Assembly (NCBI GenBank): GCA_035654775.1
Contig: DASRWB010000004.1
Location: forward strand, 1 to 51,049
Source: HKST-UBA85 sp035654775
Lineage (GTDB): Bacteria; Bacteroidota; Bacteroidia; Flavobacteriales; Flavobacteriaceae
Length of the DNA: 51,049 bases
Direction: 5' to 3'
This document shows, one piece after another, positions 41,135-49,251 of this stretch. The first letter of the stretch is position 1, and every line of letters begins with the position of its first letter. The notes beneath the pieces are model-generated. The model searched no databases, was not told the origin of the DNA, and worked only from the letters and a program-made list of their open reading frames with translations. A program made the position numbers and the translations under genes.

Positions 41135-43768
41135 ATGGCTAAACACCTTACTTTTATACCTTTCTATTTTCTTTTTTCCTTTTTAGGGATTTCACAAGAA
41201 ATAAAAATTTCCGGCACTTTAAATTCTCCAACCAACCAGCCTATTTCAAACGCTACAATAATAGTTTATCAAGATAACACTATAATTAATTATACCTATT
41301 CTAACGAAAACGGATATTACCAAACCGTATTTCCTTTAAAAAAAGGAATAGATAAAAACTTAAAACTTACCGTCAATAGTCTAGGCTACCAAAAACAAGA
41401 AAAACTAATTTTGATAGACGGAAACGCTGACTTTACAGTTGACTTTATTTTAGAAGAAAAAGCAGAGCAACTTAGTGAAGTAGTTTTGGAAGCTTGGGAA
41501 AAAATTAAAGTGAACCGAGATACAATCACTTATAAAGTTTCTGCTTTCAAAGATGGCTCGGAGCGTGTGGTAGAAGATTTACTAAAAAATATTCCCGGAA
41601 TTGAAGTATTGACAGACGGGAATATTAAAGTAAACGGTAAAGCCATAGATAAATTACTGATTGAAGGTGATGATCTATTTAATGATAAATACAAATTGTT
41701 GACCAAAAACTTAGATGCCAACAATATCCATGAGATTGAAGTATTAAACAATTTTGAGGATAATCCTGTTTTAAAAAACTTTCAAGAATCAGAAAAAGTG
41801 GCATTGAACCTAAAACTAAAAGAAGATAAAAAAAACGTATGGTTTGGCAATATAGATTTGGGTTATGGTACAGATAATCGTTACAATTCCACAACTAATA
41901 TTGGACTTTTAAAAAAGAAAATAAAGCTTTTCAACCTAACTAATACAAATAGTATTGGCAGAATGGCCATTTCACAGGTTAAAAATACAGGAACGTTAAA
42001 TTTTAGTAGTTTTGACACCAATAAAAAAATTGAAAAACCCAATAATGAACCTGTAGGTATCGATAATTTATCATCTACAAACTTTTCCAACAACGAGGAT
42101 ATTTTCAATAACTCGTTTTTAAATTCTTTGAGTTTTGTTACCAGTCTGTCAAAACAGACCAAGTTAAGAAACCTCACTTATTTTACTTACGATGAGATAG
42201 AAAAACAAAACAATAATCTAACACAATATTTTATTGAGCCTGAGTCCATTTCGTTTAATGAACAGAACAGAATTGACATTAAGGATTTGTCTTTTGCCAC
42301 AGAATTAGAATTAAAACACTATTCTAAAAATGACACTTACTTAACTTATGATTTTACTTTTGAGAACAACCCAACCAAAGCAAGAGGAAACTTAATTTTT
42401 AACGGTGATAATATTTCTCAAGTTCAAAATGACAAGCAGTATAATTTCTTTAACCATTTAAATATCACAAAAAAAGTAACAGACAATACGCTTTTTTCGG
42501 CTTATGGGTATTTAGGTATAAACCATACAGAGCAGGATTTTATTATTCAGCCTAATATTTTTAACGATGTTTTTAACAACGATGAAAATTTAACTATAAA
42601 CCAAAATAGTAACACACCTTTAAATTACTATGGTCTAATTTCTGAAATAATTTCAAAAGGAACGAAATCTGAATATGGATTGGAATTTTTGGCGACTGTA
42701 GATAAAGACAAGATTGAGGCTAATTTTAGGTTTGACAATCAAACACCAGTTGACACCTTATCGAATAACACAGATTATAAAAATTCCAAACTTTCAATTA
42801 CTGGCAAATACAATTATAATATTTCAAGGTTGTTTAAAATAAGTAGCTCATTAAGCATTTCTCAAAACTTTCTAAGTGTAAATGAAGCTAAAAAAAAATT
42901 CTTTTTTATCAATCCAAAAATTAGATTTCATACTAAAAAAACAAAGATTGGCAATTTCGGGGTAAGTTACAGTTATCAAAATAATTTACCCCAAGCTCGA
43001 TATTTAACAGAAGATTTTCTCCTGACCAATTACAGAACGTTTAACAGAGGAACGAGAGACATTCAACAAATTAACAACCATAGTTTTGGTTTATTTTATA
43101 CCTTCAACAACTACAAAAAGCAATTTTTAATCAATTCTTTTCTGTTGTATAGTGTTGCAAACAAAAGCTATGGGTTAAACAGTCAAGTAACAGAACAAAC
43201 TAATTTTAACCAAAACCAAATTATTGACGGTGGAAAATTGACCAATTATAATCTGAGTATTACAAGGTACTTAAAAGCATTTTCCAGTACTTTAAAAGTC
43301 AGTACTCAACAATCTTGGTCGAATAACCCAATTATCATTAACAACATCATAAGCGAAGTTGTTAATTACAATGCCAATTACAGAATACAAGGCACGACCT
43401 ATTTTAAACTTCCTGTAAACTTTAAGTTTGGATTTCAATACAACTATTCTAAAGGAAAATTTGACAATCAAATCTCAACAAATGACTATTTAGAGGGAAA
43501 TTTTGATACGACATTAAAACTATCTAACCAATGGTTATTTAAACTTGAAAACAATTATTATGCTATGAACACTAATGACTATTGGTTTACAAATTTTAAC
43601 CTGAATTATAACCCCGAAAAAAGCCCATTTTCTTACAGATTTTTTGTTAATAACCTATCAAATATTACTGAATTTAAAGACATTTTTATATCTGAATTTC
43701 AACGAAATGAAACAAACTATAGCATACTCCCAAGATACTTACTTTTGAACATAAAATATAGGTTTTAA
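41135..43768 (+). CDS. TonB-dependent receptor-like outer-membrane protein (carboxypeptidase-regulatory N-terminus)
   Basis: This is an 877-residue protein with a signal peptide ending at about residue 21, a CarboxypepD_reg-like domain (ISGTLNSPTNQPISNATIIV ... NGYYQTVFPL) at about 23-110, and a plug-like part (GSERVVEDLLKNIPGIEVLTDGNIKVNGKAIDKLLIEGDDLFNDKY, given here as key words VVEDLLKNIPGIE and LIEGDDLF). A long beta-barrel of about 650 residues follows, ending in LNIKYRF. No TonB box is obvious. It is coupled to the GLPGLI gene (stop and start adjacent). A terminator follows at 43818-43847. Confidence 0.9.
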   Translation: MAKHLTFIPFYFLFSFLGISQEIKISGTLNSPTNQPISNATIIVYQDNTIINYTYSNENGYYQTVFPLKKGIDKNLKLTVNSLGYQKQEKLILIDGNADFTVDFILEEKAEQLSEVVLEAWEKIKVNRDTITYKVSAFKDGSERVVEDLLKNIPGIEVLTDGNIKVNGKAIDKLLIEGDDLFNDKYKLLTKNLDANNIHEIEVLNNFEDNPVLKNFQESEKVALNLKLKEDKKNVWFGNIDLGYGTDNRYNSTTNIGLLKKKIKLFNLTNTNSIGRMAISQVKNTGTLNFSSFDTNKKIEKPNNEPVGIDNLSSTNFSNNEDIFNNSFLNSLSFVTSLSKQTKLRNLTYFTYDEIEKQNNNLTQYFIEPESISFNEQNRIDIKDLSFATELELKHYSKNDTYLTYDFTFENNPTKARGNLIFNGDNISQVQNDKQYNFFNHLNITKKVTDNTLFSAYGYLGINHTEQDFIIQPNIFNDVFNNDENLTINQNSNTPLNYYGLISEIISKGTKSEYGLEFLATVDKDKIEANFRFDNQTPVDTLSNNTDYKNSKLSITGKYNYNISRLFKISSSLSISQNFLSVNEAKKKFFFINPKIRFHTKKTKIGNFGVSYSYQNNLPQARYLTEDFLLTNYRTFNRGTRDIQQINNHSFGLFYTFNNYKKQFLINSFLLYSVANKSYGLNSQVTEQTNFNQNQIIDGGKLTNYNLSITRYLKAFSSTLKVSTQQSWSNNPIIINNIISEVVNYNANYRIQGTTYFKLPVNFKFGFQYNYSKGKFDNQISTNDYLEGNFDTTLKLSNQWLFKLENNYYAMNTNDYWFTNFNLNYNPEKSPFSYRFFVNNLSNITEFKDIFISEFQRNETNYSILPRYLLLNIKYRF

Positions 43769-43817
43769 GTCATTAAAAATTCACTTTGCTTTTTTAGAGA
43801 TTATTGTAAAAACAAAT

Positions 43818-43847
43818 AAAAAAACCCCGGCAAAAGCCAGGGTTTTT
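43818..43847. terminator. Bidirectional terminator between the receptor gene and the DUF4293 gene
   Basis: The stem AAAACCCCGGC / GCCAGGGTTTT (one bulge) has a 4-base loop and flanking A and T runs on both sides, so it serves both convergent genes. Confidence 0.8.
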
Positions 43848-43876
43848 CACGCACTAATACTACTAAGATGTTAGGT

Positions 43877-44284
43877 TTATCGCAATCTGTCTACAGATTT
43901 TACAAGATCTTCATCCTTTTTAATGGCCTTGTTGGCTAACACCAACAATACGATAGAAATAATAGGAAGAAACATCCCAATACCCTTCTCAGAAACAACA
44001 ATTTCTCCGGATAAATTTAGAGATTGATATACGAAAAATCCTAGTAAAAAAAGGTTCAGTATTATGTTAAGTCTACCTAACACAAACTGTAGTTTTCTGT
44101 TTTTATATTTTAAAATAGCAACTATGGCCAACACTCCGGACAGCACAAACCCGGCAAACACAAGATAAACATCTTTAGCAAATATTTCCACTTCATTATT
44201 GGTCCATAAACTAAACACAAAAATAAGTCCTAAAGACACCAAGGCGGCCAATAGCAAATAAATACTTTGTATACGCTGTAACAT
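43877..44284 (-). CDS. DUF4293 domain-containing membrane protein
   Basis: This is a 135-residue protein with four hydrophobic helices. It starts MLQRIQSIYLLLAALVSLGL, has CFV-type sequences VYLVFAGFVLSGVLAIVAIL and KLQFVLGRLNIILNLFLLGF, and ends in a charged tail KKDEDLVKSVDRLR, the DUF4293 signature in Bacteroidota. It sits, as usual, divergent from rho. The function is unknown. Confidence 0.88.
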   Translation of the reverse strand: MLQRIQSIYLLLAALVSLGLIFVFSLWTNNEVEIFAKDVYLVFAGFVLSGVLAIVAILKYKNRKLQFVLGRLNIILNLFLLGFFVYQSLNLSGEIVVSEKGIGMFLPIISIVLLVLANKAIKKDEDLVKSVDRLR

Positions 44285-44489
44285 ACTTTATAACTAATTC
44301 GGTTGCAAAAATAAGTTTTCTTAACTAATTTTTTATGCTATTTATTAAAAATAAATTTGTATTATTGCAAGAACAAACCGTAACTCTCACAGATTTAGGT
44401 TTGTATTTTCTTCAGAATTTTTTCAAAACATTTTCTTCGGAATAATTCTAAATAGTATAAATTTTTATCAACGTCATTCAATTACATCA

Positions 44490-46064
44490 ATGTTTGAAAT
44501 TTCACAATTAAAAGAAATGAAACTTCCTGAGTTACAGGAAATCGGCAAGCAATTAAATATTTCCAAATATCGCTCGCTTAAAAAACTAGACTTGGTCTAC
44601 CAAATTCTTGATAAACAAGCCGCAAATCCCAAGGCAGTTAAAGAAGTAAACAAACAGGAAGAAAAGCCTGAAACGCCAAAAAAAGAGGCTTCTCCACAAG
44701 AAAAAAAGACCTCTGAAAACCCTAAAAGCAAGGAGTCAAACTCTGCAAATGCACCTTCTAAATCCTCCGGAAATAAAAACGAAACCCCGAAACATCAAAA
44801 AAAGGAGCATCAACAAAAAAGCAACCAAAACAAAAATCAGAATCAGAATCAGAATCAGAATCAGAATCAGAACCAAAATCAAAACAAGAATAACGGAAAT
44901 AACGGAAATAAGGACAACCGAAACCGTTACAGAGAACCCGATTTTGAGTTTGATGCCATTATAGAAAGTGAAGGCGTACTGGACATTATGCAAGATGGCT
45001 ATGGCTTCCTTCGTTCGTCTGATTACAACTATTTGTCCTCACCGGATGATATTTACGTGTCACAATCCCAAATTCGATTATTCGGCCTTAAAAAAGGAGA
45101 TACCGTGCTGGGAAATGTGCGTCCGCCCAAAGAAGGCGAAAAATATTTCCCCTTAATAAAAGTAACCAAAATAAATGGGTTAGATCCACAAGTAGTAAGA
45201 GATCGTGTAGCTTTTGAGCACTTAACTCCCTTGTTTCCAAAAGAAAAATTCAACATAGCCGAAAGACAAAGTACCATTTCCACCCGAATTATGGACTTGT
45301 TTTCTCCTATAGGTAAAGGGCAACGCGGTATGATTGTTTCGCAACCTAAAACAGGAAAAACCATGCTATTGAAAGATGTGGCCAATGCAATTGCAGCAAA
45401 CCATCCGGAAGTGTATCAAATGATACTGCTTATTGATGAGCGCCCGGAAGAAGTGACTGATATGCAGCGCAATGTAAGAGGCGAAGTTATTGCTTCCACC
45501 TTTGACAAAGAAGCGCATGAACACGTTAAAATTGCTGACATTGTACTGGAAAAAGCAAAGCGTTTGGTAGAATGCGGGCATGATGTGGTCATTTTGCTTG
45601 ACAGTATCACCAGACTAGCCAGAGCATACAATACCGTACAACCCGCCTCGGGTAAAATACTCAGCGGTGGTGTTGACGCCAATGCATTACACAAGCCCAA
45701 GCGATTCTTTGGAGCGGCCAGAAATATAGAAAACGGCGGCTCTTTGACCATTATCGCTACTGCCTTAACCGAAACCGGCTCAAAAATGGATGAAGTAATT
45801 TTTGAAGAGTTTAAAGGCACCGGAAACATGGAACTTCAGCTGGACAGACGTATAGCAAACCGAAGAATTTTCCCTGCCATTGATTTAATTTCCTCCAGTA
45901 CACGAAGAGACGATTTATTGTTGGATGAAAATACCATTCAGCGTATGTGGATTATGCGTAAATACCTGGCAGATATGAATCCTTTAGAAGCTATGGAGTT
46001 TATCAATGAACGTGTAAAACAAACCCGAAACAACGAAGAGTTTTTAATTTCCATGAACGGATAA
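44490..46064 (+). CDS. rho: Transcription termination factor Rho with long polar N-terminal insertion
   Basis: This is a 524-residue hexameric RNA helicase. Residues 1-47 are a Rho_N domain (MFEISQLKEMKLPELQEIGK). Residues about 48-145 are a lysine, asparagine and glutamine-rich linker including seven or more Asn-Gln pairs in a row. The RNA-binding OSB domain follows (GVLDIMQDGYGFLRS), then the ATPase with Walker A QPKTGKT (G289-T291), Walker B VVILLDSITRLARAYN and the Q/R loop GGVDANALHKPKRFFG. Low-complexity insertions in this place are known from Bacteroidota Rho and help phase separation or RNA binding. Confidence 0.96.
   Translation: MFEISQLKEMKLPELQEIGKQLNISKYRSLKKLDLVYQILDKQAANPKAVKEVNKQEEKPETPKKEASPQEKKTSENPKSKESNSANAPSKSSGNKNETPKHQKKEHQQKSNQNKNQNQNQNQNQNQNQNQNKNNGNNGNKDNRNRYREPDFEFDAIIESEGVLDIMQDGYGFLRSSDYNYLSSPDDIYVSQSQIRLFGLKKGDTVLGNVRPPKEGEKYFPLIKVTKINGLDPQVVRDRVAFEHLTPLFPKEKFNIAERQSTISTRIMDLFSPIGKGQRGMIVSQPKTGKTMLLKDVANAIAANHPEVYQMILLIDERPEEVTDMQRNVRGEVIASTFDKEAHEHVKIADIVLEKAKRLVECGHDVVILLDSITRLARAYNTVQPASGKILSGGVDANALHKPKRFFGAARNIENGGSLTIIATALTETGSKMDEVIFEEFKGTGNMELQLDRRIANRRIFPAIDLISSSTRRDDLLLDENTIQRMWIMRKYLADMNPLEAMEFINERVKQTRNNEEFLISMNG
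44835..44870 (+). repeat. In-frame hexanucleotide microsatellite (AATCAG)6 in rho
   Basis: Six perfect tandem copies of AATCAG encode six Asn-Gln pairs; near-copies continue downstream. As the unit is a multiple of three, slippage changes linker length without a frameshift. Confidence 0.9.
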
Positions 46065-46087
46065 CTCATTCTTTGAATACATATAAT

Positions 46088-46114
46088 AAAGCCTTGAATT
46101 TTCAAGGCTTTTTT
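46088..46114 (+). terminator. Terminator of rho
   Basis: The stem AAAGCCTTGAA / TTCAAGGCTTT with a very short loop is followed by TTTTT, 24 bases after the stop. Confidence 0.85.
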
Positions 46115-46129
46115 GTTTTCATTACATAA

Positions 46130-46161
46130 AAAAAAGACCCACCAAAAAGTGAGTCTTTCTA
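46130..46161 (-). terminator. Terminator of rpsT
   Basis: On the minus strand the stem AAAGACTCAC / GTGGGTCTTT (one G-T-type mismatch) with a 6-base loop ends in eight T, about 20 bases after the rpsT stop. Confidence 0.8.
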
Positions 46162-46181
46162 AGTTTATATTTCTACTTTAC

Positions 46182-46433
46182 TTAAAGTGAAGCCACATGA
46201 CTGGCCAAACCCGATTTTAAGTTGGCCGCTTTGTTAGCATGTATGATGTTTTTCTTTGCTAATTTATCAATCATAGACACTACAGAAGGATACAATTCTT
46301 CTGCTTCTTTCTTGTCACTTAAATCACGTAATTTCTTGATAGCACTACGTGTAGTTTTATGTTGATACCTATTTCTTAAGCGCTTAGCTTCGTTGCTTCT
46401 AATTCTTTTTAACGCTGACTTATGATTTGCCAT
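46182..46433 (-). CDS. rpsT: 30S ribosomal protein S20
   Basis: This is an 83-residue, very basic helical protein, MANHKSALKRIRSNEAKRLR then NRYQHKTTRSAIKKLRDL, and late KKNIIHANKAANLKSGLASH. This is the full S20 pattern and a normal length. It lies just downstream of tRNA-Glu and shares its direction. Confidence 0.96.
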   Translation of the reverse strand: MANHKSALKRIRSNEAKRLRNRYQHKTTRSAIKKLRDLSDKKEAEELYPSVVSMIDKLAKKNIIHANKAANLKSGLASHVASL

Positions 46434-46457
46434 TTACCTTATTATATATTAAAAAAG

Positions 46458-46529
46458 TAGCCCGTAGGGGAATCGAACCCCTCTTACCAGGATGAAAACC
46501 TGGCGTCCTAGCCGATAGACGAACGGGCC
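46458..46529 (-). tRNA. tRNA-Glu (anticodon TTC)
   Basis: This is a 72-nt cloverleaf. The acceptor is GGCCCGT / ACGGGCT plus discriminator A; the anticodon arm is CCAGG-TTTTCAT-CCTGG with anticodon TTC; the T arm is GGGGTTCGATTCCCC. CCA is not encoded. Confidence 0.95.
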
Positions 46530-46668
46530 ATTTGGTTATTGAGAGCGCAAATATAAAGTAATAAAATTATACTTGCAATACTTTTCAAAAAACGTGCAAT
46601 GATTTTCATTGCGGTTGCAAAAATACAACTATTTTTAAATGTTGCAAGGGTAAAATAAAAATATTTTT

Positions 46669-48147
46669 TTAGTACGCTTTTGCAAACAAAACACGTTGTT
46701 TTGAGGGCTTTCCGGAGTATACACAAGTGCCTTCTTCCAATCTATTATCAAGAGGTATGCAGCGAATTGTGGCTTTGGTTAATTCTTTTATTTTGTTTTC
46801 TGTTTCTGCTGTTCCATCCCAATGCGCTGAAATAAATCCTCCTTTACTTTCTAATACTTTCTTAAAACTTTCAAAGTCGTTTACTTCAGTAGTATGAGAA
46901 TCTCTGAATGCAATTGAACGTTGATATAAGTTGATTTGAATATCTTCTAAGGTTTTTTCAACTGTTGGTGTCAACACATCGAGATTTATGGTTTGCTTGG
47001 TTAAAATATCTCTTCGGGCCATTTCTACAGTACCGTTTTCCAAATCTCTGGGACCAATGGCTATTCTAACCGGCACACCTTGCAATTCGTACTGCGCAAA
47101 TTTTGCTCCAGGTCTTACTGTTGTGCGATCGTCTAGTTTTGAAGAAATTCCGGCATCTTTAAATTCTGAAATGATTAATTTAGAAATCCGTTGAATCTCG
47201 TGCAATTCTTCTTCACTTTTATATATAGGTACAATTATCACCTGATATGGCGCCAGATTTGGAGGCAAAACCAAGCCGTTATCATCACTATGTGTCATAA
47301 CAAGCGCTCCCATTAATCGGGTAGAAACACCCCAAGATGTCGCCCAAACATAATCTTGTGTTCCCTCGCTTGTGGCAAATTTCACATCAAAAGCTTTAGC
47401 GAAATTTTGTCCTAAAAAGTGTGAAGTTCCTGCTTGTAAGGCTTTACCATCCTGCATAAGTGCTTCAATACAGTAGGTTTCTTCAGCTCCTGCAAAACGT
47501 TCACTTTCTGTCTTTGTACCTTTTATTACCGGAATCGCCATAAAATTTTCAGCAAAGTTTGCATAAACATCGTTCATCAGCCTAGCTTCTTGAATAGCTT
47601 CCTCTTTGGTGGCATGAGCCGTGTGCCCTTCCTGCCATAAAAATTCAGCTGTTCGTAAAAATAACCGAGTACGCATTTCCCATCTTACGACATTTGCCCA
47701 TTGATTAATGAGAATAGGCAAATCTCTGTAGGATTGAATCCAATTTTTATACGTACTCCAGATAATAGCTTCACTGGTAGGTCGTACAACTAATTCTTCT
47801 TCTAGTTTCGCCTCTGGATCCACCCTTAACTTTCCGGGATTATCCGGGTCGTTTTGAAGTCTGTAATGCGTAACTACAGCACATTCTTTGGCAAAACCTT
47901 CGGCGTTCTTCTCTTCGGCTTCAAATAAACTTTTGGGCACAAAAAGGGGGAAATATGCATTTTGATGACCTGTTTCTTTAAACATTCTATCAAGTTCCGC
48001 TTGCATTTTTTCCCAAATAGCATAACCGTAGGGTTTGATAACCATACAACCTCGTACACTGGAGTTTTCGGCTAAATCTGCTTTAACAACCAATTCATTA
48101 TACCATTTGGAGTAATCTTCGGATCTACTGGTAAGTTTTTTGCTCAT
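46669..48147 (-). CDS. proS: Prolyl-tRNA synthetase (archaeal/eukaryote-like type)
   Basis: This 492-residue class II enzyme charges tRNA-Pro. Motifs: MSKKLTSRSEDYSKWYNELV at the start, motif 1 region AYFPLFVPKS, motif 2 NVVRWEMRTRLFLRTAEFLWQEGHTAH, and motif 3 GALVMTHSDDNGLVLPP. The C-terminal ELEEGTCVYSG-like end with KAY is typical of the short form lacking an editing insert. The frame is open to a TTG at 48204, but this TTG is the last part of a perfect -7 box TAGTTTTG (48202-48209); the ATG at 48147 fits the family and is chosen. Confidence 0.95.
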   Translation of the reverse strand: MSKKLTSRSEDYSKWYNELVVKADLAENSSVRGCMVIKPYGYAIWEKMQAELDRMFKETGHQNAYFPLFVPKSLFEAEEKNAEGFAKECAVVTHYRLQNDPDNPGKLRVDPEAKLEEELVVRPTSEAIIWSTYKNWIQSYRDLPILINQWANVVRWEMRTRLFLRTAEFLWQEGHTAHATKEEAIQEARLMNDVYANFAENFMAIPVIKGTKTESERFAGAEETYCIEALMQDGKALQAGTSHFLGQNFAKAFDVKFATSEGTQDYVWATSWGVSTRLMGALVMTHSDDNGLVLPPNLAPYQVIIVPIYKSEEELHEIQRISKLIISEFKDAGISSKLDDRTTVRPGAKFAQYELQGVPVRIAIGPRDLENGTVEMARRDILTKQTINLDVLTPTVEKTLEDIQINLYQRSIAFRDSHTTEVNDFESFKKVLESKGGFISAHWDGTAETENKIKELTKATIRCIPLDNRLEEGTCVYSGKPSKQRVLFAKAY

Positions 48148-48201
48148 ATCATGGATTTGGCATAAAAATTGTGCCTTTGTTAAATACATTAAATAATTGG
48201 G

Positions 48202-48209
48202 CAAAACTA
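48202..48209 (-). promoter_or_regulatory. -7 promoter box TAGTTTTG of proS
   Basis: It is an exact TAnnTTTG match on the minus strand, 55 bases upstream of the chosen ATG. A plus-strand box starts three bases away. Confidence 0.6.
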
Positions 48210-48211
48210 AT

Positions 48212-48219
48212 TATTTTTG
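48212..48219 (+). promoter_or_regulatory. -7 promoter box TATTTTTG of the Trp/Gly-rich lipoprotein gene
   Basis: It is an exact TAnnTTTG match on the plus strand, 29 bases before the ATG at 48248. The two opposite -7 boxes are two bases apart, so the divergent promoters interpenetrate. Confidence 0.55.
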
Positions 48220-48247
48220 TTATGTTCAACAATAAAAATCCAAAGAT

Positions 48248-49216
48248 ATGTGCTATGACAACTACTTTAAATTCAAATATGCAATAGCTACGCTAATTGC
48301 ATTAACGCTTACTTCTTGCGGATCTTATCAGTATGTAGGGTCAAGTGACGACGGTATATATGATTCTGGCTACGAAAATGTTGAATATGTGGAATCTCGA
48401 GAAGTTGAAACCCAATCTAACGATTATTATAAAAACTACTTCAAAGAAAAGCGCATGGAATATGAAGCCATTGCCAAAGAAGATGAAATTTTCACAGATA
48501 TCGACTCTTACCAAAGCGAAACCTATACCGAACAAGATTCTCTTACCAACGACTATCGAGGATATGCCGGTTGGGGAAGCGCTAGTCAAGACGTTGTTAT
48601 TAATGTCTACAGTGGCTGGAACAATGGCTTTTGGTGGGACCCATACTGGGGCTATGGCTGGAACAGATGGAATAGATGGAACACATGGAATACATGGCAT
48701 TGGAATATGGGTTGGGGCTATTATGGTGCTTTTGACCCTTGGTATTCTCCCTATTTTGGTTTTGGCTGGAATTACTTTGGAAATCCTTTTTGGAATGGAT
48801 ACTATGGTTATCCCTATTGGAATTATGGATTTGGACACCACAATTATTACAGAACAAGTGTAGCCTACAATGCCGGAAGAAGAGGTTCCGGTTACTTTAA
48901 TACGGGAAGAACTTCTTTAAGCAGACGAAGTTCTGTTTTAAACCCTTCCAGAAGTTCATATAATACTCCAAGAAGAAGCAGCACTTTACGAAACTACACC
49001 GTACCGCGTAGAAGTAATTCTATTAATAACAGTAGTCCAACCCGAATTAGAAATAATCGTGCTATCAGTACCCCAAGAACTATTACACCAAGACGCAATA
49101 ATTCTACTATAAACAGTTCGCCGCGCATTAGAAGTAATTCCGGAGGCTCTATAAGTTCTCCCTCAAGAAGTTCATCTTCCGGAGTAAGAAGTAGCGGTGG
49201 CGGAAGAAGACGATAA
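48248..49216 (+). CDS. Low-complexity Trp/Gly/Tyr- and Ser/Arg-rich lipoprotein
   Basis: This is a 322-residue protein. The N-terminal hydrophobic stretch YAIATLIALTLTSC gives a lipobox Cys near 25. Residues about 45-105 are acidic. Residues about 118-200 are dominated by Trp, Gly, Asn, Tyr (DPYWGYGWNRWNRWNTWNTW). The tail from about 205 is Ser, Arg, Asn-rich with repeated S.RRSS.LR.. and TPRR.NS patterns. Similar proteins occur in Flavobacteriaceae beside a FadL-like gene; the function is unknown. The basic tail could bind nucleic acid or polysaccharide. The FadL-like gene follows by 35 bases. Confidence 0.75.
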   Translation: MCYDNYFKFKYAIATLIALTLTSCGSYQYVGSSDDGIYDSGYENVEYVESREVETQSNDYYKNYFKEKRMEYEAIAKEDEIFTDIDSYQSETYTEQDSLTNDYRGYAGWGSASQDVVINVYSGWNNGFWWDPYWGYGWNRWNRWNTWNTWHWNMGWGYYGAFDPWYSPYFGFGWNYFGNPFWNGYYGYPYWNYGFGHHNYYRTSVAYNAGRRGSGYFNTGRTSLSRRSSVLNPSRSSYNTPRRSSTLRNYTVPRRSNSINNSSPTRIRNNRAISTPRTITPRRNNSTINSSPRIRSNSGGSISSPSRSSSSGVRSSGGGRRR

Positions 49217-49251
49217 CCAAATAACATACATTCAAAAAAAATAAATTTAAG

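Noticed and set aside
44736..44993. Minus-strand and +1-frame reading frames with VLILVLILIL or IRIRIRIR stretches
   Set aside because: They are shadows of the AATCAG repeat in rho; the rho frame has all catalytic motifs.
48341..48863. Long overlapping frames on both strands (166 and 172 codons)
   Set aside because: They are shadows of the Trp/Gly-rich lipoprotein; only the 48248 frame has a signal sequence and lipobox.
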